Origin: Chitinophagaceae bacterium LGM1
GTDB taxonomy: Bacteria; Bacteroidota; Bacteroidia; Chitinophagales; Chitinophagaceae
Reading direction: 5' to 3'
NCBI GenBank assembly: GCA_018604165.1
Contig: CP075895.1
Location: forward strand, 3,219,001-3,283,000
DNA length: 64,000 nt
The notes under the pieces are model-generated. The model was not told where the DNA came from, made no database searches, and saw only the letters and a list, made by a program, of their open reading frames with translations. Shown here in pieces: positions 17,792 through 26,990 of this stretch. Position 1 is the stretch's first letter, and every line of letters starts with the position of its first letter. A program made the translations under genes and the position numbers.

Positions 17792-18562
17792 TTATTGTGC
17801 ACTCCAGCCACCCTCTATAGGTAGTGCTATGCCTGTTATCTGTGCCGCGCTGTCTGAAGACAAATATATGGCTGCTTGTGCTATCGCTTCTACAGGAATA
17901 AATTCTTTCAGGGCTTGTTTGTCCAGCATTATTTTTTCTATCACATCCTCTCGGCTCATATTATGTGCTTTCATCTGGTCGCCGATTTGCTTATCTATAA
18001 TAGGTGTGTGCACGTAACCGGGGCAGATAGCATTGGCAGTAATACCAACCGGCGCACCTTCCAGCGCGATGGTTTTTGTAAAGCCTATGATGCCGTGTTT
18101 TGATGCTACATACGCGCTCTTAAATTCTGATGCCACTAAACCATGTGCAGATGCTATATTGATAATACGCCCCCATCCACGCGCTTTCATGCCTTTCCAA
18201 ACAGCTTGTGTGGTGTGGAATGCGGCCGTCAGGTTGATGCCGATTATTGCATCCCATTTTTCGGCAGGGAAATCTTCAACAGGCGATACGAATTGTATGC
18301 CCGCGTTGTTTATCAATATGTCTATGCCGCCAAATTTTGCTTCTGCATCTGCTACCATGCCTTTGATAGTTTCTGGTTGCAACATATTGGCAGGAGAAAA
18401 AATATGCTGAATACCGTATTCATCCGCTACTTGTTGCGCTATTTCTGCACCGTTGGGTTCTAAGCCGTTGAAGACAATATTATTGCCCAATGCCGCGTAA
18501 GCCTTTGCAATAGCCAAACCAATGCCACTGGTGCTGCCTGTTATCAATACTGTTTTTGCCAT
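17792..18562 (-). CDS. 3-hydroxybutyrate dehydrogenase (short-chain dehydrogenase)
   Basis: This 256-residue SDR enzyme has the nucleotide-binding glycine motif TGSTSGIGLAIA (about 7-18), NNAG (about 86), the catalytic YVASK (Tyr near 151) preceded by Ser in the SAHG block, and NAICPGYVHTPIIDKQI. The last block is characteristic of D-3-hydroxybutyrate dehydrogenases, which interconvert 3-hydroxybutyrate and acetoacetate with NAD. The start at 18562 (MAKTVLITG) fits the family. A longer open frame to 18616 would run through the promoter element. It is probably co-transcribed with the alpha/beta hydrolase 8 nt downstream. Confidence 0.88.
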   Translation of the reverse strand: MAKTVLITGSTSGIGLAIAKAYAALGNNIVFNGLEPNGAEIAQQVADEYGIQHIFSPANMLQPETIKGMVADAEAKFGGIDILINNAGIQFVSPVEDFPAEKWDAIIGINLTAAFHTTQAVWKGMKARGWGRIINIASAHGLVASEFKSAYVASKHGIIGFTKTIALEGAPVGITANAICPGYVHTPIIDKQIGDQMKAHNMSREDVIEKIMLDKQALKEFIPVEAIAQAAIYLSSDSAAQITGIALPIEGGWSAQ

Positions 18563-18566
18563 GCGC

Positions 18567-18574
18567 CAAATGTA
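18567..18574 (-). promoter_or_regulatory. Candidate -7 element for 3-hydroxybutyrate dehydrogenase, leaderless arrangement
   Basis: TACATTTG on the minus strand is followed by GCGC and then directly by the ATG at 18562. With only 4 nt between, the mRNA would be leaderless. Confidence 0.45.
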
Positions 18575-18633
18575 GGTGAAAAACAACTGCCTGCGTGTGC
18601 AGGTGTGTTTTTTCACATAAGATTAATAAGTGT

Positions 18634-20025
18634 TTACCGCAACTGTGGTATGCTGATGCCTGTCATTTTGCGGTATAGGTCTATAGCATACAGGTCTGTC
18701 ATACCAGAAATGAAATCTACAACCGACTGCACGTCCGCATACAGGTTTTCTTTTTGTTGCGTGATGGGGAACTGTTTGGATATGAGTTGTATTACTTTGC
18801 CCGACTTGCTGTGCGATGGCTGCAAAACTGCTTGTATAAACTCCTTGAGCAAACCGCCTATCAGATTATAGCCAGCAATTTCTATCTCTACTACCGACTT
18901 GTAATTATATACATGGTTGTACGAGTAGGTGTTTATCTCTTTTATCAAAGCCGTGTATTCATCGGGCAGACAAGAGAGCAGGTCTTTTTGCAAACTGCCG
19001 CTTAGCAAAGCATCTTCGTGTTGCATAAACAAGGCAGACAGCTTTCCCACCATCAACCCTATCCATTTGGCACGGATGAATTGTACTTTCTGATTGTCGT
19101 CCACCAGATTATTTACTTTACGGCTTACATAATCTATGCCATCGTAGCCTGTTTCTTTTTCAAAGAAAGGATAAAACAAATCTTTGATTTTTTGCAGCGA
19201 TACAATGTGCATACGGTGTGCATCTTCAAGGTCTATAATGCGGTAGCAAATATCATCTGCCGCTTCTGTCAGGTACACAAAGGGGTGGCGTGCATATACA
19301 TGATTGAAGCCCTCAACTTTGGGTAATGCAAATGTTTGTGCAATGTTTTCAAACAAAGCAATCTCGCTATCAAAGAAACCTGATTTTTTGATAGCTATCA
19401 GCCCTGTCGTTTTATTGAAGCCCTCTGATGATGAAGATGGGTATTTTACAATGCCTGCCAATGTGCTGTAGGTAAGCCTGTATCCGCCCGCTTCCTGTTC
19501 GTTGAAATTATTGGTAAGTGTACGCAAGGCATTGGCATTACCCTCAAAGTATTCAAAATCTCTGCGTTGATTATCACTCAGGCTGTCGTGTATTATTTTG
19601 CGCGTATCGCCATCCAACTCTCTGAAAAAAGTGCGGATAGCATCTTCGCCCGAATGCCCGAATGGCGGGTTGCCAATATCGTGTGCCAGACAAGCAGCAG
19701 CTATCACGCTGGGTAGTTCGTATTTATAAAATTCTTTGAAGTCGTCTGTTTCGTTATTATACTTTGCGGCAATAGCATCGCCAACTGCCTTTCCCAGTGA
19801 ACGCCCAACGGATGCTACTTCCAAACTATGCGTAAGCCTGTTGTGTACAAACACAGGACCTGGCAAAGGGAATACCTGCGTTTTATTCTGCAATCGGCGG
19901 AAGGCTGATGAGAAAATGATACGGTCATAGTCGCGCAAAAAAGAGGTGCGAACGCTATCCGGGTTCAGATTTTTATCTTCCCTGTCGCCCGTTCTTTTCG
20001 CGCTATATAGGCTCTGCCAGTTCAT
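18634..20025 (-). CDS. dgt: Deoxyguanosinetriphosphate triphosphohydrolase (dGTPase)
   Basis: This 463-residue HD-superfamily enzyme hydrolyses dGTP to deoxyguanosine and triphosphate, helping set dNTP pools. The start at 20025 gives MNWQSLYSAKRTGD, as in the family. An upstream in-frame ATG at 20040 adds only five residues. Metal-binding HD residues are visible in NRLTHSLEVASVGRSLG (about 62-78) and AACLAHDIGNPPFGHSGE (about 110-127). Later blocks DDICYRIIDLEDAH and GLIAIKKSGFF fit bacterial dGTPases. It appears monocistronic. Confidence 0.93.
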   Translation of the reverse strand: MNWQSLYSAKRTGDREDKNLNPDSVRTSFLRDYDRIIFSSAFRRLQNKTQVFPLPGPVFVHNRLTHSLEVASVGRSLGKAVGDAIAAKYNNETDDFKEFYKYELPSVIAAACLAHDIGNPPFGHSGEDAIRTFFRELDGDTRKIIHDSLSDNQRRDFEYFEGNANALRTLTNNFNEQEAGGYRLTYSTLAGIVKYPSSSSEGFNKTTGLIAIKKSGFFDSEIALFENIAQTFALPKVEGFNHVYARHPFVYLTEAADDICYRIIDLEDAHRMHIVSLQKIKDLFYPFFEKETGYDGIDYVSRKVNNLVDDNQKVQFIRAKWIGLMVGKLSALFMQHEDALLSGSLQKDLLSCLPDEYTALIKEINTYSYNHVYNYKSVVEIEIAGYNLIGGLLKEFIQAVLQPSHSKSGKVIQLISKQFPITQQKENLYADVQSVVDFISGMTDLYAIDLYRKMTGISIPQLR

Positions 20026-20117
20026 GCTGTAAAAATGCAATATTATCAGCAGTTTTTTATCGTTCGTATGTTCAACCTTTTGGGTATAAATCTGTTAATT
20101 AGTTTCACGTTCATATT

Positions 20118-22544
20118 ATGAAGCATTTATTACTCATTGCGCTTTTACATATTAGCATTTTAAGTATGGCCCAACCAACGGGCATCATCAACGGTACGGT
20201 AAAGGACAAGAAGACACAAGAACCTATACCAAGCGTTACGGTAACACTCGAAGGCTCGGGTTTGGGAACGGTAACAGATGTGGATGGTAACTTCAGGTTG
20301 GATAATATCCCCCCGAAATCGTACAACTTGAAAATACAGGCGTTGGACTATAAACCACAAGTGATATACAATATAGTAGTAACATCGGGCAACGCGCAAG
20401 TGCTGGGCATAGAGATGGAAGCCAATAACATAAGCCTGAACGAAGTAGTGGTACGTACAAATCCGTTTCAGAAAAGTGCGGAAACGCCATTGTCAATTCA
20501 ATCGCTATCTGCACAAGAAATAAAAAGTAACCCAGGCGGTAACTTCGATGTATCGCGTGTGATACAGGCTTTCCCAGGCGTGGGTGGTACTTCGGGTTCA
20601 GTGGGTGGTTATAGAAACGACCTCATCATACGTGGTGGTGCGCCTAATGAAAACGTCTATTATCTGGATGGTATAGAAGTGCCTGTCATCAACCACTTTG
20701 CTACACAAGGTAGTGCAGGCGGGCCTACGGGCATTGTAAATATCTCTTTTATTGAAGATGTAACGCTGTACACCAGTGCTTTCCCATCTAAGTTTGACAA
20801 TCCGCTATCGGGTGTATTGCAAATGAAACAACGCAAGGCGAACCCTGAAAAAATTCAAGGCAACGTGCGTCTCAGTGCAACGGAAGTAGCTGTAACGGCA
20901 GACGGACCTATTAATGATAAAGTATCATTTCTTGCATCGGCAAGACGCTCTTACCTGCAATTACTGTTTCAGGCATTGCAAGTGCCGATACAACCGTCTT
21001 ATTGGGATTTTCAGTACAAGCTCGATTATAAGATCAATAAAAACCTGTCGTTCTACACCATCGGTATCGGCGCGATAGATGATTTCGGTTTCTTGACCCC
21101 TAAAGAACAAACCCCTGAAAATATTTACATCATTAAGAGCAACCCTACCATCAAACAGTGGAACTACACCAATGGCTACGGACTGAAAGGATTAATGAAA
21201 AAAGGCTACTGGAATCTGACATTCAGCCGCAATATGCTGAACAACCAACTTGACAGATTTGAAGACAACCAAAACCCAATAGAAACCCAACGCATACTAC
21301 GCATACGCAGCACAGAGGCTGAGAACAAGATGCGTTTTGAATACAATAAATTCTATAACAACTGGAGCTATAGCTGGGGCATAGTGGCACAATATGGGCA
21401 ATTTGAAAATGAAGTGTATAGCAGGGTACGTGCCGAAGTGAAAGATGTGAATGGCGCAATACTGCAACCTGCCTTCATCATCAATGCCAACACATCGCTG
21501 AACCTGTGGCGTTATGGCGCATTTGCACAAGTAGCACGCAGCCTTTTCAAAGACAAGCTGAACCTGTCTTTTGGCTTACGTACGGATGGTAACAGCTTTA
21601 CAACAGATGGCAATAATCTTGGTAATACATTATCGCCCAGATTGGCAGCCTCTTTGTTGTTGTTAGAGAACCTGAAGTTCAACGCATCGCTGGGCAGGTA
21701 TTATAAGATACCAACTTATACGGTACTTGGCTTTCAGCAGGCAGGTGTATCTGTAAACAAAAACAGCCGCTATATACAGAGCGACCATGCTGTAGCGGGT
21801 TTTGAATTTATACCCAAAGCAGGTATGCGCTTTACGCTGGAAGGTTTTTATAAGATGTATGACTTCTATCCAGTATCAGCGGTGGATGGCATTTCATTAG
21901 CTAATAAGGGCGGTGACTTCAGCGTATTGGGTAATGAGCCGGTAACGTCAACAGGATTGGGACGTAGCTATGGTTTAGAGTTTCAATTTCAGCAGAAGTT
22001 TACCAAAAACATTTTCGCCATACTTTCTTATACCTATTACAAGAGTGAGTTTACCAATGCGAATGGCAAGTACACACCCGCCTCTTGGGATAATACACAT
22101 TTGCTTTCGTTTATTGGTGGCTACAAATTCAGGCGTAATTATGAATTGGGTGTGAAATTCCGTTATCAGGGTGGTGCGCCTTATACACCGTTTGACATGG
22201 CAGCATCGCAACGCAATTATCTATCAACAGGTGTAGGCATTAATGATTTCAGCCAGTTCAACCAATTGCGTTTAGGTTCTTTCCATTCGATGGATGTGCG
22301 CATAGATAAAAAGTGGAACTATAAAAAATGGAGCCTCGATTTGTTCCTTGACGTAAGCAATGTATATGGTAGTGTGCAACCTGAATATCCACGCTATACA
22401 TTCCAGCGAACAGCAGATAATACAGCTTTCCAAACAACAGACGGGCAGCCTGTTCGCAGCGATGGCAGCAATGCTATACCGTTGATACTTAGAGAAACAG
22501 ATGCTGTGATAATACCAACAATAGGATTCATAGTAGAGTTTTAA
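20118..22544 (+). CDS. TonB-dependent outer membrane receptor
   Basis: This 808-residue receptor has a signal peptide (1-18, ending SMAQ) and a carboxypeptidase-regulatory-like domain (about 21-105, with GTVKDKKTQEPIPSV). The plug domain (about 115-225) carries IIRGGAPNENVYYLDGIEVP and FPSKFDNPLSGVLQMKQR. A 22-strand type barrel with an aromatic C-terminal end (VEF) follows. It transports an unknown substrate, and no SusD-like partner is adjacent, so it is not a classical SusCD pair. It stands alone between the dgt gene (divergent) and a terminator. Confidence 0.9.
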   Translation: MKHLLLIALLHISILSMAQPTGIINGTVKDKKTQEPIPSVTVTLEGSGLGTVTDVDGNFRLDNIPPKSYNLKIQALDYKPQVIYNIVVTSGNAQVLGIEMEANNISLNEVVVRTNPFQKSAETPLSIQSLSAQEIKSNPGGNFDVSRVIQAFPGVGGTSGSVGGYRNDLIIRGGAPNENVYYLDGIEVPVINHFATQGSAGGPTGIVNISFIEDVTLYTSAFPSKFDNPLSGVLQMKQRKANPEKIQGNVRLSATEVAVTADGPINDKVSFLASARRSYLQLLFQALQVPIQPSYWDFQYKLDYKINKNLSFYTIGIGAIDDFGFLTPKEQTPENIYIIKSNPTIKQWNYTNGYGLKGLMKKGYWNLTFSRNMLNNQLDRFEDNQNPIETQRILRIRSTEAENKMRFEYNKFYNNWSYSWGIVAQYGQFENEVYSRVRAEVKDVNGAILQPAFIINANTSLNLWRYGAFAQVARSLFKDKLNLSFGLRTDGNSFTTDGNNLGNTLSPRLAASLLLLENLKFNASLGRYYKIPTYTVLGFQQAGVSVNKNSRYIQSDHAVAGFEFIPKAGMRFTLEGFYKMYDFYPVSAVDGISLANKGGDFSVLGNEPVTSTGLGRSYGLEFQFQQKFTKNIFAILSYTYYKSEFTNANGKYTPASWDNTHLLSFIGGYKFRRNYELGVKFRYQGGAPYTPFDMAASQRNYLSTGVGINDFSQFNQLRLGSFHSMDVRIDKKWNYKKWSLDLFLDVSNVYGSVQPEYPRYTFQRTADNTAFQTTDGQPVRSDGSNAIPLILRETDAVIIPTIGFIVEF

Positions 22545-22545
22545 T

Positions 22546-22581
22546 AAAGAAAGAGAGTCGTATTAGCGGCTCTCTTTCTTT
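22546..22581. terminator. Bidirectional intrinsic terminator
   Basis: The 15-bp arms AAAGAAAGAGAGTCG and CGGCTCTCTTTCTTT pair with one G-T wobble around a short loop, ending in a T-run on both strands. It sits between the convergent receptor gene and the 99-residue protein gene. Confidence 0.8.
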
Positions 22582-22880
22582 TAATATCTTTCTGAATTGG
22601 TCTTATATCGTTTCAGACGACGTTCTGCTCTGCCCAGCTTATCATGCAGCACATTTTTTTCATGAGGGTCTAAGTGTTTGTCTGCCTCATATTTTTCCAT
22701 AGTCTGCTTAATGACTTCCTGCTCACGCATTAGTTTTTCATACTCCAACTCTGTTATCTTCTTTTTCTTGTATGTGGCTTTGATTATCTTTTCCTGTTCG
22801 CGCTGTGTAGCCTTGAAGTTTTGCGCGTAGGATGCAATGCCAAGGAATATTAATACAAATAGAAGAATAGTCTTTTTCAT
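22581..22880 (-). CDS. Small secreted charged protein, unknown function
   Basis: This 99-residue protein has a clear signal peptide (1-19, ending ASYAQ). The mature part is almost entirely charged and helical (runs of Lys, Glu, Arg) and likely a coiled coil. I recognise no domain. It starts 23 nt downstream of the TPR membrane-protein gene on the same strand and may be co-transcribed with it. The terminator at 22546-22581 follows. Its size and export signal support a real gene. Confidence 0.65.
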   Translation of the reverse strand: MKKTILLFVLIFLGIASYAQNFKATQREQEKIIKATYKKKKITELEYEKLMREQEVIKQTMEKYEADKHLDPHEKNVLHDKLGRAERRLKRYKTNSERY

Positions 22881-22903
22881 ACCAAACGTATTTGTTGCTG
22901 AAA

Positions 22904-25189
22904 TTACTGAACTGATAATTGTTGTTTTAGTTTATCCAATAATTTTTGTTCTTCAGTAGTCCAAGGATTGCCCGATTTTATAGCATCATTCAGATGCATT
23001 CTTGCATTGTCGTTATCGCTCTTTGCTGCGTATGCTTCTGCCATATACAGATACGCTTTACCATTATTGGGGTTCAGTCGCAAGGATGCTTTCATGGCTT
23101 TGATGACATCATCTAACCTATTAGCATCGCCTGCCCGCCACAAAGCACGGTTGCAATAGCCATACAGGTAGTACATATAATCGCCCGACTTATCCATGCT
23201 TAGAAAAATACGGATATGATGAGCCGCGTTTTCAAAATCGCCTTTTAGTGCATACAAAGAACCAAGGCTGCTGTGTACCGTTTTTTCATCAGCATCAGTT
23301 TCCAATGCTTGTTTCAAATACATCTCTGCTGTGTCTGCCTTACTTTTCTTTTCAGTAGGGTTTTGTACCGCGCCTGCATATTGCAGATATGTCTGTCCGA
23401 GGGCAACTAAAGATTTTACATTGTCTGTAGGTGCATTATTCAATACCTGTAAGGATAGTTTATAGTTTTTTACCTGATTGTAAAAGCGCGAAGCATACAC
23501 CTGTTGCAAAGCTTCTTCATCTTCTTCGGTATTATGATAGAGTGGGTTTAACACCTTAGTGAGCAAACTAGCCCATGCAGCATTTTCGGGGATTGCAGGC
23601 CAAGTAAAGAGTTTTTGTATTGCTGTATTGCTATTGACCGCTTTGTTCTGTTCGTTTTGTTTCAGGAAGATTACGGATACAGGGTCAACGTACACTAAGT
23701 TATACCCAGCTTTCCAGTATAAGTCGAATTGCAGGCCTGCTAATTGCGATGCGTTCAATACCACATAATTGAAGTTGTACTTTTCATCTATTGCACGGAA
23801 TTTTTCAGGCTGTTCGTATAAGCTGAAGTATTCATCAAAGAACTTAACGGGGAATACATCCAAATCGCGCAAGTCTATATACGACTGGAAATCGGGGTAC
23901 ATACTCCACAACAGATAAGAAGAAACAAAATAATCGGAAAATGCAGGGCCTTTAATATTGTGTTGTTTTATAAATTCCACCGCGCCAGTAGGGTTTTTCA
24001 ACAGGCTGGTGTGTATGCCGTATTTATTGGGGCTATCGGTGAATTTGTAAAAGGCATTGCTGACAATAGTGATGTAAAATGCAGCCGCTACAATAATCGT
24101 AACAACCCATGCTTTGGATGATAGGGATAACAACAGTTTGTTTTCGCGAATAGCTCTTAGTTGCACTAACGACATCAGCACTAATGGCAGTGATGGGATG
24201 AATGCTATTTGTGCAAAGGGAATGTTTCTGTTGGCTGTGAGTGATAAATACATCAATAAAGGAATAACTAAGAGATAGCTGGTGATAACGGGTGTGAAAA
24301 ATGTTTTTACTTGTTTTTGCTTAACGGCTTTTATAATTGCGGCAATCCAATACAAAGCCACCATAGCGAATATTGCTAAGTGCCATTTAGCCTGTATCGT
24401 CCAGTATTGTGGCACGGTATAGTCATACAACTCTGAAGTGTATTTGTTTGCCCATACCTGGCGGTATATCTCAAATGGTTGCTTCCATAGTACTATACCA
24501 TTGGGATTGCAAAGAATGGCTAATACTGCCAATGCAGTAACAGCAACTATGCGAACTGTTTGTTGTAGTGTTGCTTTATCTCTTGTAATAAAAAAAGAAA
24601 GCGTACTTCCCGCTGCCATCGTACCGATAATGACGATACCAACAGGATAGCCTTCGTGCATATTTGCCCATAAGCATTGCAAGGGTATCAGCCATAGTAT
24701 AGCTTTCCAGGGCAGCGATGGATTTCGCCATAGTATATATAAGTACGTTGCTGCCAGCAGGTGGCTTATCATTTCGGGGCGGCCTGCCATACGGTATTCG
24801 GATATAGCAAGAAATATAAGCAGCGAAATAACTATTGAAAATACAGACAGTTGTACACCCTTGTTTTTTGATACGTAGTTGATGGTACAATATAAAAAAT
24901 ATACAATAGCTATATTGACGATAGCCTGCAATAACATAACCGCCTCTGGCCCCAAAGCTTTTTCAAACAATGCTATGGTGACTTCATACAGCCATTTTAC
25001 ATTTATCCACTGTGCCCCCTGCATGGTGTACGAAAACATATCTGCATGTGTTACAGCACCATTTTCTATCATCCACCTGCCTGCTAATAGTTGCCACCAT
25101 ATATCAGGTTCGCGTAGTTCTTTCATGCCCAGCGCAAAAGCGTACAAGGCAACTAATATGAATGCTATATTATTTGCATTGAGTTTCAT
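22904..25189 (-). CDS. Polytopic membrane protein with C-terminal TPR domain (GT-C-like)
   Basis: This 761-residue protein has about ten to eleven predicted membrane helices in residues 1-385, then a soluble region with tetratricopeptide-like repeats (about 560-755, for example LKQALETDADEKTVHSSLGS and ASLRLNPNNGKAYLYMAEAY). The first loop has EPDIWWQLLAGRWM and DMFSYTMQGAQWINVKWLYE, which resembles the acidic first loop of GT-C glycosyltransferases of the PMT/ArnT kind. A role in transferring sugars from a polyprenyl carrier is possible but unproved. It is followed closely by the 99-residue secreted protein gene. Confidence 0.75.
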   Translation of the reverse strand: MKLNANNIAFILVALYAFALGMKELREPDIWWQLLAGRWMIENGAVTHADMFSYTMQGAQWINVKWLYEVTIALFEKALGPEAVMLLQAIVNIAIVYFLYCTINYVSKNKGVQLSVFSIVISLLIFLAISEYRMAGRPEMISHLLAATYLYILWRNPSLPWKAILWLIPLQCLWANMHEGYPVGIVIIGTMAAGSTLSFFITRDKATLQQTVRIVAVTALAVLAILCNPNGIVLWKQPFEIYRQVWANKYTSELYDYTVPQYWTIQAKWHLAIFAMVALYWIAAIIKAVKQKQVKTFFTPVITSYLLVIPLLMYLSLTANRNIPFAQIAFIPSLPLVLMSLVQLRAIRENKLLLSLSSKAWVVTIIVAAAFYITIVSNAFYKFTDSPNKYGIHTSLLKNPTGAVEFIKQHNIKGPAFSDYFVSSYLLWSMYPDFQSYIDLRDLDVFPVKFFDEYFSLYEQPEKFRAIDEKYNFNYVVLNASQLAGLQFDLYWKAGYNLVYVDPVSVIFLKQNEQNKAVNSNTAIQKLFTWPAIPENAAWASLLTKVLNPLYHNTEEDEEALQQVYASRFYNQVKNYKLSLQVLNNAPTDNVKSLVALGQTYLQYAGAVQNPTEKKSKADTAEMYLKQALETDADEKTVHSSLGSLYALKGDFENAAHHIRIFLSMDKSGDYMYYLYGYCNRALWRAGDANRLDDVIKAMKASLRLNPNNGKAYLYMAEAYAAKSDNDNARMHLNDAIKSGNPWTTEEQKLLDKLKQQLSVQ

Positions 25190-25249
25190 GTCTGCAATTC
25201 TGTATCTGAAAAATACACTTTAATACAGTGTCTGCAAACTGTATAAAAA

Positions 25250-25278
25250 AATGGGGTTGCAGAAGATGCAACCCCATT
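25250..25278 (-). terminator. Intrinsic terminator after the DUF4382 gene
   Basis: The 11-bp arms AATGGGGTTGC and GCAACCCCATT flank a 7-nt loop and are followed by a T-run on the minus strand, 20 nt after the DUF4382 stop codon. Confidence 0.8.
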
Positions 25279-25298
25279 CCCATTTATTCAACTATACC

Positions 25299-26093
25299 TT
25301 ATGGTTTCAGTGTAGTAATTCCTAAATCGGCTGTTGCGCCGAATTTTACCTGTACATTGTTGATGGTAATGTCTGTAAACGTTATTACGCTAGCGTCCAG
25401 TGTTACGGCGTAAGTACCTTCAGGTAACCCTGTAAACATGAAGAAGCCGTCAGCAGCAGGTATGGCAGCATATACGTCTGTACCGTTGGTAGCATAGACT
25501 GTAGCCAATGCAGCACCCGGTAACACATAGCCCTTTATACGACCATCTGTGAGTGCGGTATATGCTCTTACAACGGGTTTCAACTGGTATTTATCATTTC
25601 CCGTTTTAACGATAGACTTACCTGCATCAAAGTCTATCCATACATCATAAGCACCGCCTGCCGCAAACTCTTGTTTTACATTCAGTTTCAAGCCGCTTTC
25701 CTGTGCAGAAGGAGTATTCATTGGATATGTTTGCCCATCCACAACCACACTGTTATTAGCACCCAATATCAGGCGCATCTGGCTGATTTTACCTGCCGGT
25801 ATATCTGCCCTTGCCAGCAAAGTATCCATACCGTTTCGGAATTTCAGCAGGTCGTACACACCGGGGCGTATGGCAGGTATTACCACAGCAGCAGAACCTT
25901 CCATCGTTACCTCAACGCTTTGTATATCTATGTACACGGCATCATAATCGGCGGGGGCATCCGTCAGGCGCATACTTACTTTAGCCGTTTGGGTTGACTG
26001 ATTGGTTGCATCATCCTTTTTGCATGCGTACAGTGTTGCAGATAATAATGCAATAGCCGTAACGGACATCGTTAAAAAACTCATCTTTTTCAT
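25299..26093 (-). CDS. DUF4382-domain lipoprotein
   Basis: The product is 264 residues from the ATG at 26093, which gives a standard lipoprotein signal (MKKMSFLTMSV...ATLYAC, Cys near 23). A longer open frame up to 26276 has no signal peptide at its start and is rejected. Residues about 35-165 match DUF4382: VSMRLTDAPADYDAVYIDI, then SVEVTM, then a DLLKFRNG segment. A C-terminal carboxypeptidase-regulatory-like beta-sandwich (about 185-262, AATVYATNGTDVYAAIP) follows. It is probably surface- or periplasm-exposed. The function is unknown. Confidence 0.82.
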   Translation of the reverse strand: MKKMSFLTMSVTAIALLSATLYACKKDDATNQSTQTAKVSMRLTDAPADYDAVYIDIQSVEVTMEGSAAVVIPAIRPGVYDLLKFRNGMDTLLARADIPAGKISQMRLILGANNSVVVDGQTYPMNTPSAQESGLKLNVKQEFAAGGAYDVWIDFDAGKSIVKTGNDKYQLKPVVRAYTALTDGRIKGYVLPGAALATVYATNGTDVYAAIPAADGFFMFTGLPEGTYAVTLDASVITFTDITINNVQVKFGATADLGITTLKP

Positions 26094-26241
26094 ACGTATC
26101 GAATTTTGGGGGTGAAACAATTGTCTGTCACAAAACAGTAACAAAAAACCATGCCAAAAAGTTCTAAAATGCTTTAACATATTCAATACAGGCTTATGTT
26201 TCAGGCTATCTCGCTGAAAATTAGAGTCAAATAAAATACAA

Positions 26242-26270
26242 AAAAGCGGCTGCAATCTGCAGCCGCTTTT
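26242..26270 (-). terminator. Intrinsic terminator after the 217-residue protein gene
   Basis: The arms GCGGCTGCA and TGCAGCCGC flank a 3-nt loop, with A4 before and T4 after, in the 3' flank of the gene ending at 26307. Confidence 0.85.
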
Positions 26271-26306
26271 ACCCAAATTGTCAACTATGAAATATATCCT
26301 GTCTGT

Positions 26307-26960
26307 TTACTCCTTATCGTCTTTCTTACATTCACTAATAAAATAGCTGTTCTGCATTTTGCCCCACCATGGTTTGCTCATGTCGGCATCTGTTTCTTTA
26401 GCATAGTAGCCTTCGGCTTTTTCAAAGTATTCTAATGCTGGCTTCTTACCGCCACCAAACATTTTTGGTGTAAAGAATTTACTTGTACCAGCCAGATAAT
26501 AAATACGCGGGTTTTCTGCATTTATCTCTTTTGCTTTTTGCAGGTTCTCTTCAAACAGTTTGCCGTACTTCTGCCAACGTGCCTGTGGTTTTACAGCCAT
26601 ACGCGCATTAGCTACCAATGCAGCCATTACCAATGTTTCATCGTTGTCTTTGCCGATGATAGTTACAGCCTCACCCAATTCCTTATCTGCTTCGTCCACA
26701 TACGCATCTTTTTTAGCCTCGTCTTTTTCCATGTACGATAGCTGTGCTTTTGCATAAGCATTGTAGAAGTGTGAAGTCCATTCTGTGTTCCACTTTTTGG
26801 CAATGAGGTTCAGTTTGTTACTTGCTTCTAGTTTTTTCTGATAGTCCATTGTTGTGTCGAAAGCGATAAATGCTTTCTTCAAAGTTTCGTTGTAGTCTTG
26901 TGCGTGGCAGTTTACATAGCTGAATGCAGCGATTGCCGTAGCGATGATGTAGCGTGTCAT
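26307..26960 (-). CDS. Secreted helical protein beside a TonB receptor, unknown function
   Basis: This 217-residue protein has a signal peptide (1-20, ending NCHAQ). The mature part is helical, with TPR-like spacing around residues 50-190 (KAQLSYMEKDEAKKDAYVDE, PRIYYLAGTSKFF, KKPALEYFEKAEGYYAKE). I do not recognise a named family. It begins 30 nt after the receptor at 26991-29141 on the same strand and ends before a strong terminator, so the pair forms an operon and the protein is probably a periplasmic partner of the receptor. Confidence 0.72.
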   Translation of the reverse strand: MTRYIIATAIAAFSYVNCHAQDYNETLKKAFIAFDTTMDYQKKLEASNKLNLIAKKWNTEWTSHFYNAYAKAQLSYMEKDEAKKDAYVDEADKELGEAVTIIGKDNDETLVMAALVANARMAVKPQARWQKYGKLFEENLQKAKEINAENPRIYYLAGTSKFFTPKMFGGGKKPALEYFEKAEGYYAKETDADMSKPWWGKMQNSYFISECKKDDKE

Positions 26961-26990
26961 TGATTTAATTTTTATTGATTATGATTTAGT

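Noticed and set aside
26094-26276. N-terminal extension of the DUF4382 lipoprotein frame
   Set aside because: The extension would hide a perfect lipoprotein signal that starts at the internal ATG 26093, and it runs into the terminator of the upstream gene.
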